A stretch of 64,000 nucleotides of DNA from Actinophytocola sp049647105 (GCF_049647105.1 NZ_JBARWZ010000100.1:20594-84593), one strand, 5' to 3'; counted from the first letter of the stretch, positions 19,821-28,430 are shown. Numbers and translations: made by a program. Notes: generated by a model from the letters alone, not told the origin.

Positions 19821-20576
19821 GTGACGACCGAGCGGGAAGCGACGACGACGCCCGACGTCGCCGACCGCCCGGAAACGCGGAGCCACAAATGGGGGTTCGG
19901 CGCGTTCCTGTTCGTCTTCGCGGTGTTCGTGCTCTCCGCGGTCGTCATCGGCGCGCTGGTCGGGATCATCGCGCCGGGCTCGGGTGGCACACCGACCGTC
20001 ATCGTCATCGGCACGATGGTGCCCACGCTGCTCGCGGCAGGCGTGACGCTGCTCGTCACCTTGGTGCGCGGCAACGGCCCCCGGATCGACCTGCGCTGGT
20101 CCATGCGCGCCGAGGACGTCAAGGCCGGGGTCAAGTGGGGTCTCATCGGCCTGATCTGCACGACTTTCGCCGCGTTCGTGTGGACGAACCTCGTCGGCGA
20201 GCAGAACGCCCAGTCCGCGGTCGGCGCGCTGGTGGACAACCAGCTGATGCCCATCGCACCCGCGATCGCCATGTTCCTGTTCGTGTGGCTGATCGGCCCG
20301 GTGTGCGAGGAGATCATCTACCGCGGCCTGCTGTGGGGCGCGCTCGAACGGCTCAAGTGGGGCCGCTGGGCTGTGTTCTTCCTCACCACCATCATCTTCG
20401 CGGTCAGCCACCTCGAACCGCTGCGCACGTCGCTGCTGCTGGTCATCGGCATCCCGATCGGACTGGCGCGCCTGTTCACCGGCCGTCTCGGCGCCAGCAT
20501 CATCGCCCACCAGGTCAACAACTTCCTGCCCGCCGTCGCCACGTTGCTGGTCGCGCTCGGGGCGATGCCCGCCTGA
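19821..20576 (+). CDS. CPBP-family intramembrane glutamic endopeptidase
   Basis: A multi-pass membrane protein of 251 residues from the CAAX-protease/bacteriocin-processing (CPBP, Abi) family. The catalytic motifs are visible: EEIIYRG, then FAVSHLEP, then HQVNNF. About eight hydrophobic segments span the protein. Members process prenylated proteins or bacteriocins or act in stress responses; the substrate here is unknown. GTG 19821 sits 7 bases after a TACCCT -10 box (19808-19813), again a leaderless arrangement. Confidence 0.88.
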   Translation: MTTEREATTTPDVADRPETRSHKWGFGAFLFVFAVFVLSAVVIGALVGIIAPGSGGTPTVIVIGTMVPTLLAAGVTLLVTLVRGNGPRIDLRWSMRAEDVKAGVKWGLIGLICTTFAAFVWTNLVGEQNAQSAVGALVDNQLMPIAPAIAMFLFVWLIGPVCEEIIYRGLLWGALERLKWGRWAVFFLTTIIFAVSHLEPLRTSLLLVIGIPIGLARLFTGRLGASIIAHQVNNFLPAVATLLVALGAMPA

Positions 20577-20723
20577 GCGGGGCCGTCTGGCAGAATGGCT
20601 AGCTGTCCGTCGTGGCCCGGCCCCTCTCTCCGTGCCATGGCGCCATCAACTTGGGATTTCGGTGGAGCGTGCCCCACGCGGTTCACCGAGGTCCGACCAT
20701 GATTCAGAGGAGCACCACAACCC

Positions 20724-21275
20724 GTGGCAGTCAAGATCAAGCTGCAGCGTCTCGGCAAGATCCGGTCGCCGTACTACCGCGTCATCGTCTCGGATGCCCG
20801 TACCCGTCGCAGCGGCAAGGCCATCGAGACGATCGGCCAGTACCGCCCGAAGGAGGAGCCGAGCTTCATCTCGGTCGACTCCGAGCGCGCCCAGTACTGG
20901 CTGGGTGTCGGCGCGCAGCCGACCGAGTCGGTGCAGCGGATCCTCGAGATCACCGGCGACTGGCAGAAGTTCAAGGGCCTGCCGGGCGCCGAGGGCACCC
21001 TGAAGGTCAAGGAGCCCAAGACCTCGAAGCAGGAGCTGTTCGAGCAGGCCCTCAAGGAGGCCGGCAGCGAGCCGACCACCGACGCCACCACCCCGAAGAA
21101 GAAGAGTGGCGCCCCCAAGAAGGCCGACGCGAAGAAGGCCGACGCCAAGACTGACGCGAAGAGCGACGCCAAGGCCGACACCAAGGCTGACGCCAAGGCC
21201 GACACCAAGGCTGACGCGAAGAGCGACGCCAAGGCCGACGCGAAGTCGGATGAGGGTGCCAAGGACGCATCGTGA
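20724..21275 (+). CDS. rpsP: 30S ribosomal protein S16 with long Lys/Ala/Asp tail
   Basis: The S16 core (VAVKIKLQRLGKIRSPYYRV) occupies the first 85 or so residues. The protein is 183 residues long because of a C-terminal tail of tandem ADAK/ADTK units; the usual bacterial S16 is 80-90 residues, and actinobacterial S16 often carries shorter Lys/Ala-rich tails. It assembles into the 30S body, while the tail is probably disordered and may contact RNA. An AGAGGAG site precedes the GTG start. It is the first gene of rpsP-khpA-rimM-trmD, whose stops and starts overlap. Confidence 0.95.
   Translation: MAVKIKLQRLGKIRSPYYRVIVSDARTRRSGKAIETIGQYRPKEEPSFISVDSERAQYWLGVGAQPTESVQRILEITGDWQKFKGLPGAEGTLKVKEPKTSKQELFEQALKEAGSEPTTDATTPKKKSGAPKKADAKKADAKTDAKSDAKADTKADAKADTKADAKSDAKADAKSDEGAKDAS
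21120..21245 (+). repeat. Tandem degenerate repeat encoding ADAK/ADTK units of S16
   Basis: A run of 12-base units of the type GCCGACNCCAAG, sometimes GCCAAGGCTGAC, with some longer blocks repeated identically. It should be prone to copy-number change between strains. Confidence 0.75.
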
Positions 21276-21511
21276 GCTTCCTGGCTGACGCTCTCGAGCA
21301 CCTGGTGCGCGGCATCGTCGACAACCCGGACGACGTGCGCGTCGAGCTGGTGACCACCCGCCGTGGCCGCACGCTCGAGCTGCACGTCAACCCGGACGAC
21401 CTCGGCAAGGTGATCGGTCGTGGCGGTCGTACCGCCACCGCGCTGCGCACCGTCATGGCCGGCATCGGCGGCCGTGGCATCCGAGTGGACGTCGTCGACA
21501 CCGACCAGTGA
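21272..21511 (+). CDS. khpA: KH-domain RNA-binding protein KhpA
   Basis: A 79-residue single KH domain with the GxxG loop in GKVIGRGGRTATALRTVM. KhpA binds small RNAs and structured RNA, often as a dimer with KhpB, and conservatively lies between rpsP and rimM. The GTG start overlaps the rpsP stop (GTGA), and its stop overlaps the rimM start. Confidence 0.93.
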   Translation: MSFLADALEHLVRGIVDNPDDVRVELVTTRRGRTLELHVNPDDLGKVIGRGGRTATALRTVMAGIGGRGIRVDVVDTDQ

Positions 21512-22020
21512 CCGAGCTCCTGGTCGGCCGGGTCGCGAAGGCTCACGGCATCACTGGTGAGCTGGCCGTCGACATCCACACCGACGTGCCCGACGAACGC
21601 TTCGTTCCCGGGGCCGTGCTCACCGCACGGCTCCGGGACCGTTCTGTCCGTCCCGTGACGGTCACGACCGCACGTCCCCACTCCGGCCGCCTGCTGGTGC
21701 GGTTCGACGAGGTCCCCGACCGCAACGCCGCCGAGCACATGCGCGGCGCACAGCTGCTCGTCGACGTCGACGAGCTGCCCCCGTCCGACGATCCCGACGC
21801 CTTCTACGACCACGAACTGCAGGGCCTCGCTGCCGTGCTCACCGACGGCACCGAGGTCGGCACCGTGGCCGAGATCGCCCGCGGTCCCGGCGGTGAGCTG
21901 CTGGTGCTCAAGAGGCCGGACGGCACCGAGGCGCTGGTCCCGTTCGTCCGCGCGATCGTCCCCGAGGTGGACCTCAAGGGCGGCCGCGTGGTGCTCGACC
22001 CGCCGGATGGCCTGCTCTGA
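21508..22020 (+). CDS. rimM: Ribosome maturation factor RimM
   Basis: A 170-residue 16S rRNA processing factor that binds S19 during maturation of the 30S head. The N-terminal beta-barrel begins LLVGRVAKAHGITGELAVD, and the PRC-barrel is in the C-terminal half (YDHELQGL, then LLVLKRPDGTEALVPF). It starts at GTG 21508 in a GTGA overlap with khpA, and its stop overlaps the trmD ATG. Confidence 0.95.
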   Translation: MTELLVGRVAKAHGITGELAVDIHTDVPDERFVPGAVLTARLRDRSVRPVTVTTARPHSGRLLVRFDEVPDRNAAEHMRGAQLLVDVDELPPSDDPDAFYDHELQGLAAVLTDGTEVGTVAEIARGPGGELLVLKRPDGTEALVPFVRAIVPEVDLKGGRVVLDPPDGLL

Positions 22021-22787
22021 TGCGCATCGACGTCGTCACGATCTTTCCCGAGTACCTCGACCCGCTCCGCCAGGCGCTGCTGGGCCGGGCCATCGAGCGC
22101 GGGTTGCTGAGCGTCGACGTCCACGACCTGCGCCGCTGGACCCACGACGTCCACAAGGCGGTCGACGACAGCCCGTACGGCGGCGGCCCTGGCATGGTGA
22201 TGAAGCCGCAGGTGTGGGGCGATGCGCTCGACGAGCTGTGCGCCGATGGCACCCCGCGCCTGGTCGTCCCCACGCCGGCGGGCCGCCCGTTCACGCAGGC
22301 CATGGCCCGCGAGTACGCCGGGGAAGACTGGCTGGTGTTCGCGTGCGGCCGCTACGAGGGCATCGACCAGCGGGTGCTCGACGACGCCGCCCGCCGGATG
22401 ACCGTCGACGAGGTCTCCATCGGCGACTACGTGCTGGTCGGCGGCGAGGTCGCGGTGATGACCATCGTCGAGGCCGTCGCCAGGCTGCTGCCCGGCGTGC
22501 TCGGCAACCCGGCCTCGGCAGAACAGGACTCGTTCTCCGACGGCCTCCTCGAAGGTCCCAGCTACACCCGGCCGGAGGTGTGGCGCGAGCTGGCGGTGCC
22601 CGACGTGCTGCGCTCCGGCAACCACGGCGCGATCGAACGCTGGCGCCGTGACCAGGCCCTCACCAGGACTTTCCACCGGCGCCCCGACCTGCTCGCGGTC
22701 CTGCCGGAAGGCGCGCTCGACAAGCACGACCTGGCCCACCTCGCCCGCGTCCGAGATCCCGATTTCAACCCGGGAAAATCGGTCTGA
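22020..22787 (+). CDS. trmD: tRNA (guanine37-N1)-methyltransferase
   Basis: A SPOUT-class enzyme of 255 residues that methylates G37 of tRNAs reading CNN and CGG codons, preventing +1 frameshifts. The knotted AdoMet site is seen as YGGGPGMVMKP, ACGRYEGIDQRV and SIGDYVLVGGEVAV. ATG 22020 overlaps the rimM stop by one base. Confidence 0.96.
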   Translation: MRIDVVTIFPEYLDPLRQALLGRAIERGLLSVDVHDLRRWTHDVHKAVDDSPYGGGPGMVMKPQVWGDALDELCADGTPRLVVPTPAGRPFTQAMAREYAGEDWLVFACGRYEGIDQRVLDDAARRMTVDEVSIGDYVLVGGEVAVMTIVEAVARLLPGVLGNPASAEQDSFSDGLLEGPSYTRPEVWRELAVPDVLRSGNHGAIERWRRDQALTRTFHRRPDLLAVLPEGALDKHDLAHLARVRDPDFNPGKSV

Positions 22788-22911
22788 CATACTGGACCGG
22801 GTTGTTGCGACCGGGTAATGCCTGGCGCACTCACACGGACTCCCCGAGGCTGACTAGGGAACGGCGCCGCGCCTTGGGATGAACGAACAACAGTTGAGGA
22901 CGGATACACCG

Positions 22912-23271
22912 ATGAACACCCTGGACGCTCTGGACGCCAAGTCGCTGCGTTCTGACATCCCGGCTTTCCGCCCGGGCGACACGCTGAAGGTCCACGTCCG
23001 CGTCATCGAGGGCTCCCGCGAGCGGGTCCAGGTGTTCAAGGGCGTTGTGATCCGTCGCCAGGGCGGTGGCATCCGCGAGACCTTCACGGTCCGCAAGATC
23101 TCCTTCGGCGTCGGCGTCGAGCGCACCTTCCCGGTGCACTCCCCGAACATCGCCACGATCGAGGTCGACCGCCGAGGTGACGTGCGCCGCGCCAAGCTGT
23201 ACTACCTCCGTGAGCTGCGCGGCAAGGCCGCCAAGATCAAGGAGAAGCGCGAGACGGCGCCGACCGCCTGA
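22912..23271 (+). CDS. rplS: 50S ribosomal protein L19
   Basis: 119 residues, with the L19 core FRPGDTLKVHVRV, VFKGVVIRRQGGG and FPVHSPNI. It sits at the 30S-50S interface. ATG 22912 is chosen because family members start with MNTLDALD and a GAGGACGG site lies upstream; the in-frame ATG at 22879 would add 11 unusual residues. The 124-base gap after trmD has a CATACT -10-like box at its left end, so rplS may have its own promoter with a leader of about 100 bases. Confidence 0.96.
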   Translation: MNTLDALDAKSLRSDIPAFRPGDTLKVHVRVIEGSRERVQVFKGVVIRRQGGGIRETFTVRKISFGVGVERTFPVHSPNIATIEVDRRGDVRRAKLYYLRELRGKAAKIKEKRETAPTA

Positions 23272-23307
23272 CCTGCTTTTTTCGCGTGGCCCGGTAGCCT
23301 GGGCGTT

Positions 23308-24258
23308 GTGGCGAACCCCGTGCACGCTCCGACTCCAGAGGATGATCCGGAGCGCACAGAGCTGATTCCCAAGATCGGCGACACCGGCTCGGTGCCGGTG
23401 TCGCCGCCTGAGGGCGGCACGGAGGATCGCAGCTCCACCAAGTTCGGCAAGCATCGCAAGCCGCCCAAGAAGCGGCCGTTGTGGCGCGAGCTGCTCTCGC
23501 TGCTGGCCGTGGCTCTCGTGCTCACGTTCCTGATCCAGCAGTTCCTCGGGCGCGTGTACTCCATCCCGTCCGGCTCGATGGAGCAGACCCTGCACGGCTG
23601 TCCCGGCTGCACGGGTGACCGTGTGCTGGTGGACAAGCTCGTCTACGACTTCTCCGACCCGGAACCGGGCGACGTGATCGTCTTCGAGGGCCCGCACACC
23701 TGGACCGAGAACGACATCCAGACGCCAAGGACCGGCAACGTCCTGCTTCGCGGCGTCCAGTACGTCGGCTCACTGATCGGCCTCGCCCCACCCGACGAAC
23801 GCGACTTCGTGAAGCGGGTCATCGCGGTCGGCGGCCAGACGGTCCAGTGCTGTGACGACGACTGGCACGTCCTCGTGGACGGCAAGCCGCTCGACGAGCC
23901 CTACATCTACTGGCAGAACGGTGCGCCGGACGCCCGCCAGCGCTTCGACGCGGTCACGGTGCCCTCGGACACGCTGTGGGTCATGGGCGACAACCGCAGC
24001 GACTCGTGCGACTCCCGCTGCCAGGGCGGCGGCGGTGTCCGCGGCGTCGTCCCGATCGACAACGTGATCGGTAAGGCCCGCTACATCGTGCTGCCGCCGG
24101 ACCGCTGGCGCGGCGTCGGCGACCACAACCCGCAGACGGCCGACGCGGTCGCCCTGGGCGCACCCGCCTGGCAGGCGGGCACCCCGCTTGGCCTCGGCCT
24201 GATCGCCGCGTGGCCGACCCGGTGGCTGGGTCGCAGGCTCCGCCGTCGCCGCTGGTAG
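23308..24258 (+). CDS. lepB: Signal peptidase I (first of two in tandem)
   Basis: A membrane serine protease of 316 residues that removes Sec and Tat signal peptides. The long cytoplasmic N-terminus is charged, one membrane anchor follows (ELLSLLAVALVLTFLIQQFL), and the active site is complete: serine in SIPSGSMEQTL and lysine in FVKRVIAVGG, with the GDNRSDSCDSR box. A CPGC pair after the serine motif is shared with the next gene. GTG 23308 lies 7 bases after a TAGCCT -10 box (23295-23300). It is closely similar to its downstream neighbour, so the pair arose by duplication. Confidence 0.95.
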   Translation: MANPVHAPTPEDDPERTELIPKIGDTGSVPVSPPEGGTEDRSSTKFGKHRKPPKKRPLWRELLSLLAVALVLTFLIQQFLGRVYSIPSGSMEQTLHGCPGCTGDRVLVDKLVYDFSDPEPGDVIVFEGPHTWTENDIQTPRTGNVLLRGVQYVGSLIGLAPPDERDFVKRVIAVGGQTVQCCDDDWHVLVDGKPLDEPYIYWQNGAPDARQRFDAVTVPSDTLWVMGDNRSDSCDSRCQGGGGVRGVVPIDNVIGKARYIVLPPDRWRGVGDHNPQTADAVALGAPAWQAGTPLGLGLIAAWPTRWLGRRLRRRRW

Positions 24259-24313
24259 GCAACACTCGCATGCGCACCGCAGCACTCGCGGTCGGCACCG
24301 GTAGTCTGCTCTA

Positions 24314-25222
24314 GTGGTCGACGTCGCACGCTCCGGTAACAGCAGGGACAACGAGGACGAGGGGGACGGCCCGGCTGACCAGGACAAACCCGGCGATCCC
24401 ACCACGTCGGGCCGAAAAGCCAGGGGCAAGAAGAAGCCGCGCTCGTTCTGGAAGGAACTCCCGATCCTCATCGGGGTCGCGCTGCTGCTCACCCTGATCA
24501 TCCAGACCTTCCTCGCCCGGGTGTTCGTGATCCCGTCCGAGTCGATGGAACAGACGCTCCACGGGTGTCCCGGCTGCTACGGCGACCGCGTGCTCGTCGA
24601 CAAGCTGGTCTACCGCTTCGGCGAACCGGAGCCCGGCGAGGTCGTGGTGTTCGAGCGGCCCGACACGTGGAACCAGTCGGAGTTCTCCGCCAACCGTTCC
24701 AGCAACGGCTTCGTGTCGTGGCTGCAGGACGTCGGCGCCGCGTTCGGCCTCGCGTCCCCCAACGAGGACGACGTGGTGAAGCGGATCGTCGCGGTCAGCG
24801 GCCAGACCGTCGAGTGCTGCGACGAGAAGAACCGGGTCCTGGTCAACGGCAAGCCGCTCGACGAGCCCTACATCTACTGGCTCCCCGGCACCAACACGCA
24901 GGAGTCGTTCCCGCCCATCAAGGTGCCGGACGGCAAGCTGTGGGTGCTCGGCGACAACCGCAACAACTCGTGTGACTCGCGTTGCCAGGGCGGCGGTGGT
25001 GAGAACGGTCTGGTGCCGGTGGACAATGTCATCGGCAAGGTGCGCTACATCGTGTTGCCGCCGTCGCGGTGGCGCGGCGTTGGTGACCACAACCCGCAGA
25101 GCGTGACGAACGCCGCGATGCCGTTCGTGCCTCTCGGACTGGGTTTCGCCGCCGCGTTCCCGACCGTGTGGCTGGGCAAGCGGGTGCGCGGGACGATCCG
25201 ATCCAGTGGAGTTCGCACGTGA
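24314..25222 (+). CDS. lepB: Signal peptidase I (second of two in tandem)
   Basis: A 302-residue paralogue of the upstream gene with intact catalytic serine (VIPSESMEQTL) and lysine (VVKRIVAVSG), one N-terminal anchor, a GDNRNNSCDSR box and the same CPGC motif. The cytoplasmic N-terminus differs most, being rich in Asp/Glu and then Lys. It has its own leaderless promoter motif (TAGTCT at 24302-24307, 6 bases before the GTG), which suggests that the two copies can be expressed differently. Its stop overlaps the rnhB start (GTGA). Confidence 0.95.
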   Translation: MVDVARSGNSRDNEDEGDGPADQDKPGDPTTSGRKARGKKKPRSFWKELPILIGVALLLTLIIQTFLARVFVIPSESMEQTLHGCPGCYGDRVLVDKLVYRFGEPEPGEVVVFERPDTWNQSEFSANRSSNGFVSWLQDVGAAFGLASPNEDDVVKRIVAVSGQTVECCDEKNRVLVNGKPLDEPYIYWLPGTNTQESFPPIKVPDGKLWVLGDNRNNSCDSRCQGGGGENGLVPVDNVIGKVRYIVLPPSRWRGVGDHNPQSVTNAAMPFVPLGLGFAAAFPTVWLGKRVRGTIRSSGVRT

Positions 25223-26034
25223 CAGCGGCCCGACGGGGGCGTGTGGGGTGGCTGGAGTCCGGCCCGCCACGTCCCGTGCTTCGGCGCGAGTCAGGGAACT
25301 GGGCGCTGCAGTCGGCACTGGACCGGCGCGGCCTCGGCCCGGTGGCCGGCGTCGACGAGGCGGGCAGGGGAGCGTGCGCCGGCCCGCTGGTGGTGGCCTC
25401 GTGCGTACTCCGACCGGGTGATTCCTCGCGCTTCGAAGGCCTGACCGATTCGAAGCTTCTCACCGCCGCGGCCCGCGAGCGGATGTACGACCAGGTCATC
25501 CGCCGGGCCGTCGACTACGCGATCGTGGTCGTCCCGGTGGAGGAGGTCGACCGCACGGGTGTCCACGTCTGCAACATCGAGGGCATGCGCAGGGCGATCG
25601 CCAGGCTGCGGAACCATCCCGGCTACGTGCTGGTCGACGGCTTCCGCGTGCCGGGCCTGACCGCGCCGTCGATGCCGGTCATCAAGGGTGACCAGGCCGT
25701 GGCCTGCGTCGCGGCGGCGTCGGTCCTCGCGAAGGTCACCAGGGACCGGATGATGGCCGACCTGCACGAGGAGTACCCGGTCTACGGCTTCGACGAGCAC
25801 AAGGGCTACTGCACGGGCACGCACAGCGCCGCGCTCGCCGTCCACGGGCCCAGCAGGGCCCACCGGTGGTCGTACGTGAACGTGGCGTCCTCGGGGATGG
25901 CGCACGGCCTGCGCGCGCCACACCCGGTGGCCTTGAGTGTGGCGGCGGCCGCAGTGGTCCAGAATGGTCGGATTGGGAGTCTGCCGGGCCAGGCGCCGAC
26001 ACCCGTCGAGCAGGAGGAGCGCGAGACCGCATGA
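25219..26034 (+). CDS. rnhB: Ribonuclease HII
   Basis: Cleaves RNA in RNA/DNA hybrids and removes single ribonucleotides. It is 271 residues long with the acidic active site in VAGVDEAGRGACAGPLV and the DSKLLT and HKGYCTGTHS motifs. A C-terminal extension of about 45 residues rich in Ala/Gln/Pro is not part of the catalytic fold. GTG 25219 overlaps the lepB stop; the longer frame upstream lies inside lepB and is rejected. The four-base ATGA overlap with the DUF2469 gene is a conserved actinobacterial arrangement. Confidence 0.95.
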   Translation: MTAARRGRVGWLESGPPRPVLRRESGNWALQSALDRRGLGPVAGVDEAGRGACAGPLVVASCVLRPGDSSRFEGLTDSKLLTAAARERMYDQVIRRAVDYAIVVVPVEEVDRTGVHVCNIEGMRRAIARLRNHPGYVLVDGFRVPGLTAPSMPVIKGDQAVACVAAASVLAKVTRDRMMADLHEEYPVYGFDEHKGYCTGTHSAALAVHGPSRAHRWSYVNVASSGMAHGLRAPHPVALSVAAAAVVQNGRIGSLPGQAPTPVEQEERETA

Positions 26035-26354
26035 GCGCAGAGGATCTCGAGAAGTACGAGACCGAGATGGAGCTGCAGCTCTACCGGGAGTACCGCGACA
26101 TCGTCGGCCAGTTCTCGTACGTGGTGGAGACCGAGCGGCGTTTCTACCTGGCCAACGGCGTCGACGTGCAGGTGCGCGACTCGGACGGCGAGGTGTACTT
26201 CGAGGTCCGCATGTCCGATGCCTGGGTCTGGGACATGTACCGGCCCGCCCGGTTCGTGAAGAACGTCCGCGTCATCACGTTCAAGGACGTCAACGTCGAG
26301 GAACTGGACAAACCCGACCTCCGGCTTCCTGAAGAGGGCCCGTTCGGCTCGTAG
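26031..26354 (+). CDS. DUF2469 family protein
   Basis: A 107-residue acidic protein starting MSAEDLEKYETEMELQLYRE, very highly conserved in actinobacteria next to rnhB and of unknown function. It is cytoplasmic, with no membrane segment or Cys. ATG 26031 overlaps the rnhB stop. It is probably the last gene of the lepB-rnhB unit, since a 127-base gap with DnaA-box-like sequences and a hairpin follows. Confidence 0.92.
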   Translation: MSAEDLEKYETEMELQLYREYRDIVGQFSYVVETERRFYLANGVDVQVRDSDGEVYFEVRMSDAWVWDMYRPARFVKNVRVITFKDVNVEELDKPDLRLPEEGPFGS

Positions 26355-26401
26355 CACATCCGGCCGACAATTCGGCTGGCCCGGGGGGCGAACGGGTGGA
26401 G

Positions 26402-26429
26402 TTGTCCACAGCCGCGTCAGTTGTCCACA
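26402..26429 (+). promoter_or_regulatory. Pair of DnaA-box-like sequences
   Basis: TTGTCCACA occurs at 26402-26410 and again at 26421-26429, in the same orientation and 19 bases apart. This equals the high-GC actinobacterial DnaA box. A second pair with the same spacing, on the opposite strand, is at 32993-33020. Confidence 0.55.
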
Positions 26430-26448
26430 GTTGATCACTGGCTCGTGG

Positions 26449-26479
26449 CCGTGACCCTGCCGGGCGGGCAGGGTCACGG
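26449..26479 (+). terminator. Perfect 13-bp hairpin directly before the yraN start
   Basis: CCGTGACCCTGCC and GGCAGGGTCACGG pair perfectly around a 5-base loop; the right arm ends 2 bases before ATG 26482. It could terminate the rnhB-DUF2469 transcript or, if transcribed with yraN, mask its translation start. There is no U tract. Confidence 0.5.
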
Positions 26480-26481
26480 TT

Positions 26482-26871
26482 ATGACGACCGAGACGACGT
26501 ACTCGACGCACCCGAGGCCCGCGCACCTGCGCACAGGTGAACGTGGCGAGGCCCTCGCCGCCAGGTATCTGGAGGAGCAGGGCCTTACGGTCCTGTCGAA
26601 GAACTGGCGCTGCCCCGAGGGCGAGCTGGACCTGGTCCTGACGGACGGCAGGACCCTGGTGGTCTGCGAGGTCAAGACCAGGACCACGGACAACTACGGC
26701 CCACCCGCGGAAGCGGTCGACGAGCCAAAAGCGGCCCGAATACGCAGGCTGACCCGCCGCTGGCGCGCCGACCACGGCGTGCCGCACGTCCCCACGCGCC
26801 ACGACATCGTGGCCATCCTCTGGCCCCCGGGCGAGACGCCGAGGGTCAGCCACCTCAGGGGCGTGCTCTGA
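26482..26871 (+). CDS. yraN: YraN family (UPF0102) endonuclease-like protein
   Basis: A 129-residue protein with a restriction-endonuclease-like fold. The motif GERGEALAARYLEEQG is followed by the PD-(D/E)XK-like active-site residues in EGELDLVL and VVCEVKTRT. The cellular role is unresolved; the family is almost universal and usually sits near rnhB and comM/dprA, as here. No ribosome site is visible because a hairpin abuts the ATG; a leaderless start is possible. The stop overlaps the comM ATG. Confidence 0.9.
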   Translation: MTTETTYSTHPRPAHLRTGERGEALAARYLEEQGLTVLSKNWRCPEGELDLVLTDGRTLVVCEVKTRTTDNYGPPAEAVDEPKAARIRRLTRRWRADHGVPHVPTRHDIVAILWPPGETPRVSHLRGVL

Positions 26872-28385
26872 TGCCGCTGGCAAGAGCGTGGTCGGTGGCC
26901 CTGTTCGGGGTGGACGGCGTAGCGGTCGAGATCGAGGCCGACATCGGCGGCGGCCGCCCACGCACCCAGATTGTCGGCCTCCCGGACGCCTCACTCAACG
27001 AGGCGAAGGAGCGCGTCCGCGCGGCTGTCCGCAACAGCATGCGCAAGTGGCCGGACGAGCTGGTCACGCTGGCCCTGTCCCCGGCGGCCCTGCCCAAGGG
27101 CGGCGCCGGCTACGACGTGGCCCTGGCCTGTGCGGTCCTGGTGGCGGCGGGCCTGGAGCCAGGGGAGCGCCTGGAGAAGACGGTCCTGCTGGGCGAGCTG
27201 GCCCTGGACGGCCGGGTGCGCACCGTCCGAGGCGTTCTCCCGGGTCTCCTGGCGGCACGCAAGGCAGGCCTGCGGCGTGCCATCGTCCCGTCGGCGGCGC
27301 TGGCGGAGGCGGCGCTGGTCACGGACCTGGAGATCCTGGGCGCCGAACACCTGACGGAGATCCTGGACTGGCTGCGCGGCGAACCGGACACGCTGCGCGA
27401 AGCGTCCCCGCAGCCACCCCAGGCACCGACGGACATCCCGGACCTGGCCGACGTGATCGGTCAGCCGGAGGCCCGGTGGGCGCTGGAGGTGGCGGCCGCG
27501 GGTGGCCACCACCTGCTGCTGACCGGTCCACCGGGCACGGGCAAGACGATGCTCGCGCAACGCCTGCCCGGCCTGCTGCCCGCACTGGCAGACCAACAGG
27601 CACTGGAAGTCACGGCGATCCATTCGATCGCGGGCCTCCTGACTCCCGAGTCACCGCTGGTGACCACACCTCCGTTCGTGGCCCCGCACCATTCGTGCTC
27701 GGTCCCGGCGCTGGTGGGCGGCGGGGTGGGACTGGCGAAACCGGGTGCGATCAGCACCGCCCACAACGGTGTCCTGATGCTGGACGAGGCATGCGAGTTC
27801 GCGACCGATCGCCTGGACGCACTGCGTACAGCCCTGGAGGAGGGCGAGGTGAGGCTCGCGAGGCGAGACGGAGTGGTTCGTTACCCGGCCCGCTTCCAGC
27901 TGATCATGGCGACCAACCCGTGTCCCTGCGCCCCGCCCCGCGACTTCGACTGCACCTGCACCCCGATCGCGAAACGCCGGTACCTGTCCAGGCTGTCCGG
28001 CCCCTTGCTGGACCGAGTCGACCTGCGAGTCCGGATGCGCCCCATCACGGCGATGTCCCGCGCGGACCTGACGCCACCGGAACCGACAGCGGCGGTGCGG
28101 GCCAGGGTCCTGAAGGCAAGGGAACGAGCGGTGGCGCGCTGGAAGACCTACGGCTGGCTGACGAACGCACAGGCTCCTGGGCCAACGCTGCGCCGGGAGT
28201 TCGGCCTGCCACGAAAGACGACGGCGGTCCTCGACCGGGGCCTGGACACCGGCGCGGTGACCGCCAGGGGTGCCGACCGCTGCCTGAGAGTCTCCTGGAC
28301 CCTTGCCGACCTCGCTGACGAGGACCTCCCCACCTCGGACCACGTGGCGGCGGCCCTCGAGTTCCGGGACCGAAGAGTCGCCTGA
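26871..28385 (+). CDS. comM: YifB/ComM family Mg-chelatase-like AAA+ ATPase
   Basis: A 504-residue AAA+ helicase-like protein related to ComM, which promotes branch migration during natural transformation in gram-negatives. An N-terminal Lon-substrate-like domain (VEIEADIGGG, then GLPDASLNEAKERVRAAVRN) is followed by the Mg-chelatase ATPase with Walker A GPPGTGKTM, Walker B VLMLDEACEF, and the cysteine-containing NPCPCAPPRDFDCTC loop. A C-terminal helical domain completes it. It is coupled to yraN by a one-base overlap and precedes dprA, so the three probably form a DNA-uptake or recombination unit. Confidence 0.94.
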   Translation: MPLARAWSVALFGVDGVAVEIEADIGGGRPRTQIVGLPDASLNEAKERVRAAVRNSMRKWPDELVTLALSPAALPKGGAGYDVALACAVLVAAGLEPGERLEKTVLLGELALDGRVRTVRGVLPGLLAARKAGLRRAIVPSAALAEAALVTDLEILGAEHLTEILDWLRGEPDTLREASPQPPQAPTDIPDLADVIGQPEARWALEVAAAGGHHLLLTGPPGTGKTMLAQRLPGLLPALADQQALEVTAIHSIAGLLTPESPLVTTPPFVAPHHSCSVPALVGGGVGLAKPGAISTAHNGVLMLDEACEFATDRLDALRTALEEGEVRLARRDGVVRYPARFQLIMATNPCPCAPPRDFDCTCTPIAKRRYLSRLSGPLLDRVDLRVRMRPITAMSRADLTPPEPTAAVRARVLKARERAVARWKTYGWLTNAQAPGPTLRREFGLPRKTTAVLDRGLDTGAVTARGADRCLRVSWTLADLADEDLPTSDHVAAALEFRDRRVA

Positions 28386-28430
28386 AGACCAGCGCCAACC
28401 CATCGACCCGATCTGAAAGGAACCATCCCG

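Noticed and set aside
16871..20317. 1148-residue open frame on the minus strand across ffh and the amidohydrolase gene
   Set aside because: Antisense shadow; the plus strand encodes clear Ffh and amidohydrolase motifs in the same interval.
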